Source of the DNA: Liolophura sinensis
Lineage: Eukaryota > Mollusca > Polyplacophora > Chitonida > Chitonidae
DNA length: 64,000 nucleotides
Direction: 5' to 3'
NCBI RefSeq assembly: GCF_032854445.1
Contig: NC_088295.1
Span: 12,203,385-12,267,384 of the forward strand
Shown here one piece after another: positions 11,558 through 21,159 of this stretch. The notes below the pieces were generated by a model. That model ran no database searches and was not told the DNA's origin. It saw only the letters and a list, made by a program, of their open reading frames with translations. The number at the start of each line of letters is the position of its first letter. Within the stretch, counting starts at the first letter, position 1. Position numbers and translations under genes: made by a program.

Positions 11558-11903
11558 ATGTGTGGTTTGGAATCTGAGATTGGGATAGGGATACTTGTGA
11601 CTGATCATGGGTATGTGTGGTTTGGAATCTGAGATTGGGATAGGGATACTTGTGACTGATCATGGGTATGTGTGGTTTGGAATCTGAGATTGGGATAGGG
11701 ATACTTGTGACTGATCATGGGTATGTGTGGTTTGGAATCTGAGATGGGGATAGGGATACTTGTGACTGATCATGGGTATGTGTGGTTTGGAATCTGAGAT
11801 TGGGATAGGGATACTTGTGACTGATCATGGGTATGTGTGGTTTGGAATCTGAGATTGGGATAGGGATACTTGTGACTGATCATGGGTATGCGTGGTTTGG
11901 AAT
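11558..11903 (+). repeat. Minisatellite, 55 bp x 6, in WAPL 3' UTR
   Basis: Exact 55-bp period (starts 11558, 11613, 11668, 11723, 11778, 11833, partial at 11888). Unit begins ATGTGTGGTTTGGAATCTGA. Units are almost identical, so recently expanded or homogenised. Confidence 0.95.
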
Positions 11904-12127
11904 AGGAGACTTCACTAGAGGAACACATGGCAGATGCAGAGAGCACAACAATCTTTGGTTTCAGGAGGACCCTCTCTGATATCACTCGTTATCTTCAGCG
12001 CAATCATGATTTAATTAAAATACATTTCTACTGATCACTCTGTTGTAAAGATTATGCTTCTTTAACTGATCTGTGGGTCGCTTTAACGGCTGAGTATGTT
12101 TGGGGTGGGCAAGTGATTATATCATAT

Positions 12128-12133
12128 AATAAA
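12128..12133 (+). terminator. Poly(A) signal AATAAA (upstream candidate)
   Basis: Canonical hexamer, the first one after the WAPL stop codon. Confidence 0.35.
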
Positions 12134-12254
12134 TTCCAATACTGATCGTTTTTTTAAAGAACGGGAATCAGCATGTTCTATGCATCTACGATTTGCTGGT
12201 TGCACATGGGATATGACTTGTGGAAATTTGTATCAAATGTATGAAATATGGTCA

Positions 12255-12260
12255 AATAAA
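12255..12260 (+). terminator. Poly(A) signal AATAAA (likely main site)
   Basis: AATAAA in TCAAATAAAAGAG; followed 20-40 bases later by the T/G-rich GGTTGTTTCTTT, as expected of a cleavage region. Confidence 0.45.
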
Positions 12261-12459
12261 AGAGTAGCTATATGAAATGATCGGTTGTTTCTTTCACACA
12301 TATTTCTTCCGGTTTAACTATTACGTATTTTGGCTTACAGCATAATGTGTAATTTCCTCATGAAAAACATTCAAGGCTCCCAGGATTGCTTAAGTGGTTG
12401 AGCTGGTAAGGATAAGTATGTAAATGAGAAGATGTTTTCGCATAGAACAAGCAGACGGG

Positions 12460-12492
12460 CCAAAAAAAAAAAACAAAAAAAACAAAACAAGA
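12460..12492 (+). repeat. A-rich tract
   Basis: Long A runs interrupted by single C. May be the tail of an unrecognised retroposed sequence. Confidence 0.6.
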
Positions 12493-12582
12493 CTTATCTT
12501 GGTATTTATTGTACAGTATCATACACGTGGTCACTTGACATTGTGGGAGCACATTTTGTGGAGACCACTTGCCTATTAACAT

Positions 12583-12757
12583 GCTTCGGCTGCTAAGCAC
12601 CTGGCGAAGTCCGGTAGCCCTTGCTGCTTCGGCTGCTAAGCACCTGGCGAAGTCTGGTAGCGCACTGCTGCTTCGGCTGCTAAGCACCAGGCGAAGCCCG
12701 GTAGCTCTTGCTGCTTCGGCTCCTAAACACATGGAGAAGAGCGGTACCGCACTGTGA
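12583..12757 (+). repeat. GC-rich tandem repeat, 43-44 bp x 4
   Basis: Units start at 12583, 12626, 12670 and 12713 with GCTTCGGCTGCTAAGCACC; the fourth is more diverged. It lies just downstream of the presumed WAPL poly(A) site. Confidence 0.9.
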
Positions 12758-12792
12758 CGGGTTTTCTCCACTGTTGAAACCAGACAGCTATC

Positions 12793-12793
<1 letters not shown>

Positions 12794-12855
<62 letters not shown>
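12794..12855 (+). repeat. (GT)n(AT)n microsatellite
   Basis: Pure GT run passing into a pure AT run. Confidence 0.95.
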
Positions 12856-12857
<2 letters not shown>

Positions 12858-12864
<7 letters not shown>

Positions 12865-14277
12865 GTCATGTAAGACAACAAGGGCACTTCAAACCAAATC
12901 CACAGTTGATGGAACAAAGTATCTGATTTACGGAAATGGTCCGGTACTGTTCGCTGCTGTCTATTGCGCTTCTCGCCTCTCGAGCTGTAAGGTGTATAAT
13001 TATGTCTTAGAGAGGAAACTTTTACCACGCGGCACTATCAAGTCGTGCAATTGTTCAGGGACAGATACATACTAAGTGTGCGTGTGATTACCGTCAGGCG
13101 CCAGTCCTGGTATGTTCGCGTGTAAAACATAGGCCACGCCGCTGTCAGAAAAAACACGACTGGTTCCATGAGATGTGATTCGCCTTTGAACTATGTATGA
13201 CACTCAGTCTCCAGTTGGAAAAGGTTGTTGCCAATGACTATTCAGTTGTTGATCATGAGACACTTCATCACTTCAAAATAACAGCTACAGAATTTTTTAG
13301 GTTGCTAAGGAACGAGAAAGAAAAAGTTTACTATCATTTGTTGTTACGAGTAAGTGGTCGCCTTCAGGTGCGACAGGTTGAGTAATGCCGAGTTGCTTTT
13401 TAGCTCAATCCCGTGTATTCCGTGCATTACATCAATGAGGTGGCGCGTTGGAATCCAGGAGTTTTATCAGAAACCTGACAAAGTACAGTGTCTGTAATTC
13501 AAGTAATTCAAAATCGATTAACTGCGGTTTGTGCTGATTATGAATATGAATACATATTTTAATATGTAATCCGTATTACTGGATAATGGGATGAGGGTGA
13601 GGGATAACTGCAGCGAATGCTAGTAAAATAATGCTGCTTTGGAAGCAATGTATTCGCTCGGATCTACTATCACCCGACACCTATATTTGTCGCCTGATCA
13701 GCAACCCTATCAAATTTGGAGGTCACTCCTCTGGATAGTGACTTACATACTTTGACATCTGCTTTAAGTTCTAGCGGCGCTGTCACAAGTTTTGTTTTGA
13801 GTGGGACAAGGCTTGATTGTCCAAAGTATAAGAAGGTACAGTACACGAACTTCGTGCAACTACACAGAAAACATTCATCCTTGAAGTATATAGTGATGAA
13901 ACGTACCTTATTTTGTAGAAACCACATCGTAGGAGTGAAGTTCTCTGCAGAAGAAAGGTTTCAGTCAGTGGCATGGGAAGGAATGCTGGCGTTAATATTG
14001 CACACATTAAGACTGATATTTTCACAAGTGCCCAAACTACGCTTTATTTGCAGACTGATCTTAGGATCACCATTTGCAATGAATATCGTCCAACCTGCTT
14101 TATTCACCATCACATGTACATACTGTTATACGGTTTTGACTCTGACTTGCTGTCTTGTACTGTGTTGGCTTGCTCATCAGTAAATCCACCAAATCTTCAC
14201 AAATCAATGGCAGAAGTTAGAAAATGTATCTTGCCATGCATGAGTTCGGGGATTAGTTAGGATTGATTGATTTACCT
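12858..14277. other. Intergenic, no gene recognised
   Basis: Only short open frames, the longest at 13716-14183 (+). None resembles a known family or has plausible splice partners. Confidence 0.6.
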
Positions 14278-14430
14278 CTCCCGAGGTACGTGTGAAGGTC
14301 TTCCAGCAACCTGCGAATGCGTTTGCTTCGGGCTTTGTTCAGTTTCCTTCCACCACGTCGTACAGGAAGTGACATATTCTTGAGTAAAGCACCAGTCAAA
14401 TAAGTAAATAAATTGATTGATTTATTTATT
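14278..14430 (+). mobile_element. A-type SINE, 3' fragment
   Basis: Degraded copy of the body GGTCTTCCAGCAACCTGCG, then ATATTCTTGAGTAAAGCACC and a tail of AAATAAGTAAATAAATTG. Confidence 0.7.
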
Positions 14431-15504
14431 TGATTGGTGCCTCTGTAAACAAAAATCTGAGTTCTGGTTGATACCAAGCTTTTAACCATGGGTTGTCAAG
14501 ATGGCTTAGCTATGAGTGACAAACCGTGTAGTCAACATATTATTCAACAAAACCCTTAAATGATGCATATATACTTGGTGAGCAAATGTTTGTATCTTGC
14601 TACAGAATGTCGGTGTAAACCTATTATAAATTTTTGCAGTGAACAACTTGGGTTTCTAGGTGTTAAACCAAGGGGTGGCAGTTATGCAACAGGTCTTCTA
14701 TGAAGATGTCAGTGGTGGAGGGGTCACCACACGAGACTCGGAGGCTTGACGAATGAGAATGTGTTTTTGCAGACGATTAAACATGTATAACACAAGTGCA
14801 TGGCATTTGCTAATAATGGGGATGGTGCCACCACCGTGAACAGTGTGGAGATCTACTCGAAAATTACAGTTGTATGGACGCACAGAAATTGAAGACAGAC
14901 AGAAAAATCGATACAATCAGCAATAACCGTTGAAAATGATTTGATGTGCCTACATCGGGCTGGAAGTATATATAGTATAGAGGCCTATGCTGAATACTTC
15001 GTGTTTTTTCTTTAACATCATTGAAACGATTTACGATTTAAAGCTTGAAGACAAACTTATCGCGTAATAACATACCACATTTTATTGCACTGCTCAGAAT
15101 AGGTTGGCATAACAGCATTGTTTCAGTAAACTGGAACTTTCCATCTCCATCGACGTCTTTGCCACTGTCATTAATGACACCGTGGTTTAACATCATTATA
15201 GAACGTACGGTACTTTGTACTACTGTTTTACTCTTTACACGAGTCTCACAAATATATAGACTTACCATTCATGGTGAAATAATATTTATGGCAATAACAA
15301 TAGTTCGATTATATATTATAATTTTGTAAAGAGTTAGTTTTATTGCGGCGAATAACGCTTTTGGAACACCTCTCTGCCATAATTATTCTAGGCCTACCTT
15401 ATTTTAATATACTGAGGAATTTGCATATTTGAAAAATATACACTACATATAAATATGTGAGATATATTGAAAGTGTATATAAATGCCGTTTATAACGGAA
15501 GGGT
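14431..15504. other. Intergenic, nothing recognised
   Basis: AT-rich sequence with no coding pattern or clear repeat. Confidence 0.5.
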
Positions 15505-15668
15505 GTGATGCTGGCTTCCTCTTCGGTCATATACGTGGGAAGGTCTTTCAGCAACCTGCGGATGGTTGCAGATTTCGCCTATAGGCTCTGCCTGGTTTCC
15601 TCCAAACATAACGCTAGCCGTAGTCGTATAAGTGAAATATTTCTAAGTAAAACACCACTCAAACAAGT
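15505..15668 (+). mobile_element. A-type SINE, 3' fragment
   Basis: Matches the SINE body from GATGCTGGCTTCCTCTTCGG through GGAAGGTCTTTCAGCAACCT to TATAAGTGAAATATTTC and AAAACACCACTCAAA. The tRNA head is missing. Confidence 0.8.
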
Positions 15669-16597
15669 TAGTAAATACATAAGCAAAACAACCTGTTTTG
15701 TCCAGCTGTTGATCAGTGCATGGCTGAGAAACAGGGACAAGTATTAGTGCAGCTTGCTGGGGATATTGTTTGCAGACGCAGCCGCCTCGATCAATCCATA
15801 CATCTCTAGCTTTTAGTCGTATTGTGTAACTTGGCTAAAGGAGAGAGTATGGTGAATTATCAAACCCCACGAATTATTGTGTGTATAACACATGCTATAT
15901 GGAATACCAAATTGCATACATTCTGGCAAAATGTCAATGTGTTAACAGTGCTGGGGAATATGTTATAATTATCGGTTGCCTTGGACGCTGTATTTGTCAG
16001 ACCAACTGCCAGGGATACTATAACCTGCTTTATCCATTACCGAGAAAATTCTACACTGGGAAACATTTTACCGTCTCATATACAAAATATATATTACACC
16101 TGGTACCGTATATATTCCACCGAAGTTTAATTTTTTTCAGTATTTTTCTCAGCGGATATGTGGGTTCAGATAACAGCTCTTCACGCATTCATGATCCCGT
16201 GGACACTGCATGGAGAGTTACTCCACGGAGGTAAATACCCAAAATCCGATACTGTTGTTTTGTCTAAATTGTTGAGATAACAAAGTACAGAGCAGACCCC
16301 GAGGGCTGGCATTTATTGGGAAGTTGAAGATTGCTGGATATTTATTTCAATTAAATGCAGGCGGCTGCTGGTACTATACGCCTACAACTGTTACCATGGC
16401 AGAAGAAAGGTCTTCAACTAAGTGTCACTCAACATGCACGAGGTACACTGCCAGAAACAACCGGCTTCTCATGTGACCGGAAGTCCAGACTCAGTTCTCA
16501 GTCGGCATAACGCTCTGGTTCTTCTGGGTTTGACACTTATAGCTCCCTGCAACGAGGCAGGATATAGAGAAAGTACGTGTCTTGAACGTATAATATT
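15669..16597. other. Intergenic, nothing recognised
   Basis: No coding pattern or repeat that I can support. Confidence 0.5.
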
Positions 16598-16780
16598 TGA
16601 TTTATTTTTTTTGATGGGTGTTTTACGCCGTAGTGAAGACAATTTCACTTACAAACCTGCGACCAGCAGTATATGGTGGGAGAAAAGAGGCCAGAGGTCA
16701 GGAGTATCCCACTACCATCCGCAGGTTGCCGGTAGATCTTCTCATGTACGGCCGGAGAGGAAGACTGCATCAGCTGGATT
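16598..16780 (-). mobile_element. A-type SINE fragment, reverse orientation
   Basis: Starts with the T-rich complement of the tail, then GGGTGTTTTACGCCGTAGTG, CCATCCGCAGGTTGCCGG and CGGCCGGAGAGGAAG. The head is missing. Confidence 0.8.
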
Positions 16781-17566
16781 CACAGAAATCGGGGCATTTG
16801 ATATGTTTGAGCGAGGCAGCACCGGGCGCGCATAGAAAGAAACACCGTCACTGTATGTTAGAAACAATGTTAAACAATGAACAAGACAACCGAATGTCTG
16901 AGCGAGGCAGCACCCGACGCGAATAGACAAGCGGTGATGTGGTAGAAAGCAATGGTAGACTGTATAATTTAACAATACGACAGAATGTGTTGCATATTCG
17001 ATGTTCTGTTTGAGTGAAGCAGCTCCGGTTTAAAGCTTCGCTAAACTAATAACACACAAATCTTGAAATTACATGTAAAAGATTGCAATGTCAGGAAAAT
17101 CGCGGATATGAATCTATGAGATGAAAATGTGGGAATTAGAAGAAATGTGCGCACGCAAGAAAAATGGCCAGAATAAATCTAGCAAACCTTCCACATCTCT
17201 GCTGGTAACTTGGGGCTTTTAAATCTACCTTATCACGCAGCTGTATATGTATATGTTCTCGTCTCCATTTTCACACAAAAACACTAGTGAAAAAATGTAA
17301 AACAACGTGTTGTTTTGATTCAACACAGAAATGTGCTTCCTCAGCACAAACATATGTTAAATTAAAAAATAAAAAAACACAAACCAAAATGACTTAATTT
17401 GTGCAATACAACAAAAACTTGTGTATTTTGCAACAAATATTGTGTTAATTCAACTCAAAATAGAGTTGTTTAAATATGACAAGACTTTTTTTGAAAAGAA
17501 CACTTTCAAGTTTGTGTTCATACAACACAAGTGTTTTTTGTTTGTTGAACAAAGAGGCTCAATGTA
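16781..17566. other. Intergenic: degenerate ~100-bp repeats and AACAC-rich segment
   Basis: GAGCGAGGCAGCACC-like blocks recur near 16809 and 16898 and, weaker, near 17013. From about 17281 the DNA is dense in AACACAA/TTGTGTT words with local inverted repeats. No gene seen. Confidence 0.5.
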
Positions 17567-17581
17567 TCGTTTGTTAAACAG

Positions 17582-17914
17582 ATCGGCCCTTATAGCACAG
17601 TTGGTAGAGCAGTATATCCAGGATCAATCCTGGGTCGAGTCACGCCTAAGACTTTAAAAGAGGAAGTTGTAACTTCCTCGCTTGGCGTTCAGCATGAAGG
17701 GAAAGTGCAACGACTGGGTTGACCGTATCAGTATAATGGCTCGGGCGGGGCTGCTTACTTCCCTTCGGTAAGTCGTCTCAGTGAAGCAGCACTAGATAAA
17801 AGAGCGGTGGAAATCCGTCCTGCAACAATGAGGTACATTACATACACCCTAAGGATTCCTTCGTCGCCATATGACTGAGCACGACGTTAAACCCCCAAGC
17901 ACTCACTCACTCAC
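17582..17914 (+). mobile_element. B-type tRNA-derived SINE, full length
   Basis: Head GGCCCTTATAGCACAGTTGG (A box-like) and GGGTCGAGTCAC (B box-like). A perfect hairpin GAGGAAGTTGTAACTTCCTC lies in the part missing from the 6072 copy. Then GTGAAGCAGCACTAGATAAA and a tail (ACTC)n. Perfect 15-bp target-site duplications TCGTTTGTTAAACAG lie at 17567-17581 and 17915-17929. Confidence 0.92.
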
Positions 17915-18020
17915 TCGTTTGTTAAACAGTTCGATTTCAGTGGTTAATTTTTTTCATCACTCAGAGTGGATGTTAATTGATATTTAAAGCGATTAACAAA
18001 CATCTTAGCAGAAATTCAGG

Positions 18021-18712
18021 ACCAAAACCCTGGCGGACAAAACCCCGGCGGACACAAGCCCCGTCGTTTTATTAGTTAACAAACAAAAGATACCCGACAG
18101 TCTGTAAAACATCTTGTAAAATATTTCTTGACGGGAATTTATATAGTGTGAATCCATTTGCCGTCTAAAACTTGTCTTCAAAACGTATCCTTGTCGGGCA
18201 GTAGGGTTCAACAGCTTTCCTCTCATAAACCCTGTACACATATGTTTTCAAAACAATATCATAAAAAACAGACTTTCTCTGATGTCCAACTAATATTATA
18301 GAATACTTGCCGTCAAGCAGTTTATTCTTCAAAACATCTACCATTGTACTCATTGTTTCCCACGTTTGTAGACTTTTTAGTTTTCAGATAAGCCTGGAAT
18401 GGATGTCGAGCAATTCTCTATACCCTTGAGAGAAAACAGCTCTTTCCGATATCGTACCCAGTAAAAATTTGATTTAGTCTGTTAAATTTGAGTTTGAACG
18501 AGTAAGAATTGGTTCTATTGCAAACATGTATTAAAACCTGAAACGTCACTTCAGGTACATTTTTTCAAGTTTTCTCAAACAAGCTATCAACGTGTATATT
18601 CACCATATACTCTTAATACTGCATGATCGAGAGGCTATTGTACGCTGGGGTTTTTGTCCACTGGGGTTTTTGTCCGTCGAGGTTTTTGTCCGTCGGAATT
18701 TTTGTCCGTCCA
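18021..18712. mobile_element. Candidate TIR DNA element (~690 bp)
   Basis: The left end (18021-18066) has GGCGGACAAAACCCCGG units. The right end (18645-18712) has four tandem ~18-bp units of the form TGGGGTTTTTGTCCGTCG, the reverse complement of the left units. Inverted subterminal repeats around a ~580-bp AT-rich core suggest a non-autonomous DNA transposon. A 62-codon minus-strand frame (18165-18353) inside is unrecognised. No target-site duplication was identified. Confidence 0.45.
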
Positions 18713-20235
18713 CCTCTTAGCAGCACCTATAGGTGTAAGTGAGTTTCAATTTAGCCTGCTATAATCTGTCTGAATACACCCAGTCTTGTAATGGCACCTT
18801 AAATCATGTGACTTGATTCATTCCGACAAACATTTTCTGACTGTAGTCAGATTTCTATTGCTGCCTATGTAGATTTATTGAATACAGAGGCATTAAAATA
18901 TATGTAACATTCACGAACAATGCACTGATTAATGCAGAAAAGGCGGGTAAAAACCAAATCCACACGCATAAATATCATCATTGTTGAGTTTGATGTAATG
19001 TATATAGATGTAGCTATAGTGTATACCTTTGTCTTTTCTCTACCGATGAGATCTAGCGTGTTCGATGATCTCTGCTCTAATCTGCTCTACTCTACTCTAC
19101 TCTGCTCAGAGTTATATTTATCCTGGATGTATAACTGTGCGACATCATATTGTCTAGATTCCGTCGTTATTTCTTAGATACCCATTCTTGTAATACTAGT
19201 TTGGCCCTGAAGATGTGCAAACATTAAACAGTGCAAAACCTATATGTAGGGCCCGTATATGTGCCGGTACTTGTAGCATGATCTAGATGTCGCTAATATA
19301 TTTTAACTACATTTGCGTGTACTTCACGTATAAGTAGTATGTTTTACTATATGAATAACAGATAAGATATAGACATAGCTCCCTTTGTTATCACGCGGAT
19401 GGATACACTGGCCTTTGACCCTCACTTTTTTCGCATTATTCCAACAAAACATAGTATCTATAACAAACAGGTTCACTTCATTGCCATCAGTGTTGTTCTC
19501 GTGACTGGAATATTTTTCAGCCTTATATTGTGATCAAACTTCAGCGTGTCTTATATCATCTATTTAATGCAGTTCTTGAGCAAAGCTGTCAATTTGCATA
19601 ATTAGTGTAATTTTGAAGATTTATTTCCAAGTTGCTGTATGTACCAACTCTATAGCTCATGATATAAGAAGAAATATGCCTACAGAGATCATAGTTATCG
19701 GAAATCTTGTAAACCTTAACATATATATGCAATCATAAAAGTGTAAGCTCTGTGGTATGTAACGCAGATACATGTACCCCAATAAATACTACAATATTGC
19801 TACATAAAAGATGTGTGGATTCTAGTTGGTACAACAGAATGCTTAGGTAAAATTCAGACTAATCCGTGGACGCATGTGTACAGTTGTTTTAATCCTCACG
19901 TAAAGTAATCGGCAGGGTGTTTGGCATATACATATGAGAAGTGAGAAAAAACAAGCATGGCGGACAATAACTTATTGATTAAATTGATAATTTCCTGGAA
20001 AAAAAAGCATACTGTTAAGCTCAAGTTATCTCCTGGGTTTCAGATCTTCGTAGGCTATATACCAGCATATTCCTTGCTTCCTTAACCAAAATGAACGATT
20101 CGGGTCAACAATTGCAAGACCAATTTCCAAAACAACGCTCTACACAGACCAGCTATTAAAAAAGTGCATGTATATAACATAAGAAATTAGAACGGCCTCG
20201 TGCAAAGAGAAGGGGTCATTAGTTTTACAGCAATG
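18713..20235. other. Intergenic, no gene
   Basis: AT-rich; a short TCTAC/TCTGC simple repeat at about 19070-19107. Nothing else supported. Confidence 0.5.
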
Positions 20236-20475
20236 AGGGGATCTCCGTGGCCAAGTGGGCAGCGTCCTGGCACAGCACAGGAGTTTCTCTCACCAATGCG
20301 ATCTCTGCATTAGATCTTGCCGATCGTCCTTAGGAAGGTCTGACAGAAACCCGTGGATGGTCGAGGGTTTTCCTCCAGGCTTCAAACGGTTTCTTCCCAG
20401 GATAGTCCTAGCCGCCATTATAGAAGTGAAATATTCTTGAGTACGGCGTTCAATTTTCTATTTAAATAAATAAGT
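20236..20475 (+). mobile_element. A-type SINE
   Basis: Diverged but includes the tRNA-like head (GGGGATCTCCGTGGCCAAGT), CTCTCACCAATGCGATC, GTGAAATATTCTTGAGTACG and an AAATAAATAA tail. Confidence 0.85.
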
Positions 20476-20827
20476 GAACAAATGCTTGTGGAACGATCTG
20501 AAAACACAAAACCAAGTCTAGGTAAACATCAAGGTTTTTTCCTATAAGGATGGTAGATCAAGTGGTATGTGTGTTGTTTGTTATATTGACTCTGGGAAAA
20601 CGTTCTTCTGCTTGTTTACCGTTCAAAATATATACACCACCAGTATGAGCAGCAATTCCCACTTAAGCCATGGGAGATAACTCCTGTGTATTGAAGGATG
20701 TATATTTATCTCAAGGCTTTGTTGCAAATCTAAATGGATACAATTTACAAATAGTGCTTCTGTGGTCAGGAACGGACATAGTTCCTTTGTAGCCTTTCCA
20801 CAGCATATATATTAACGTCCACTGAGG

Positions 20828-21020
20828 GCCTCCGTGAGGGCTAACGCAGCACAACGACCCAGTACCCTCTCATGCACCAATGCGATGGCTGTGAGTTCAA
20901 GGTTATCTCGTGCTGGCTTCCGCTCCGGCGTACGCGGAAAGGTCTGCCAGGGTGGTCGTTGGTTTTCTCCCACCATAATCCTGACCGCCGTCGTAGGCCT
21001 ATAACTGAAATATCCATGAT
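20828..21020 (+). mobile_element. A-type SINE, plus half of an inverted pair
   Basis: Head GGGCCTCCGTGAGGGCTAAC, then ATGCACCAATGCGATGGCTG, CCACCATAATCCTGACCGCC and GTCGTAGGCCTATAACTG. Confidence 0.85.
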
Positions 21021-21027
21021 GCATGCT

Positions 21028-21155
21028 GGAAGTGGAAGGAAACCAGACAGAGCCAGGGGGAACCCACGACAATCCGCAGGTTGCTCCATCGTACGACCGT
21101 AGAAGAAATCAACAAGCATGAAATGCACATGAACTCACAGCGATCACATTGGCGG
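21028..21155 (-). mobile_element. A-type SINE fragment, minus half of an inverted pair
   Basis: Reads GGAAACCAGACAGAGCC, AACCCACGACAATCCGCAGG and GAACTCACAGCGATCACATT, the reverse complement of the SINE body, facing the preceding copy. Confidence 0.8.
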
Positions 21156-21159
21156 GAGG

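Larger units (their letters stand above)
9813..12280 (+). other. WAPL: Probable long 3' UTR of WAPL
   Basis: No coding potential follows the WAPL stop. The first canonical AATAAA downstream is at 12128, the second at 12255, so the transcript probably runs about 2.3-2.5 kb past the stop. It contains a G-rich stretch (about 10349-10382) and a 55-bp minisatellite (11558-11903). The extent is inferred from the poly(A) signals only. Confidence 0.5.

Noticed and set aside
13716-14183. 155-codon plus-strand frame
   Set aside because: No recognisable domain, no splice context, and composition like the flanking AT-rich DNA.
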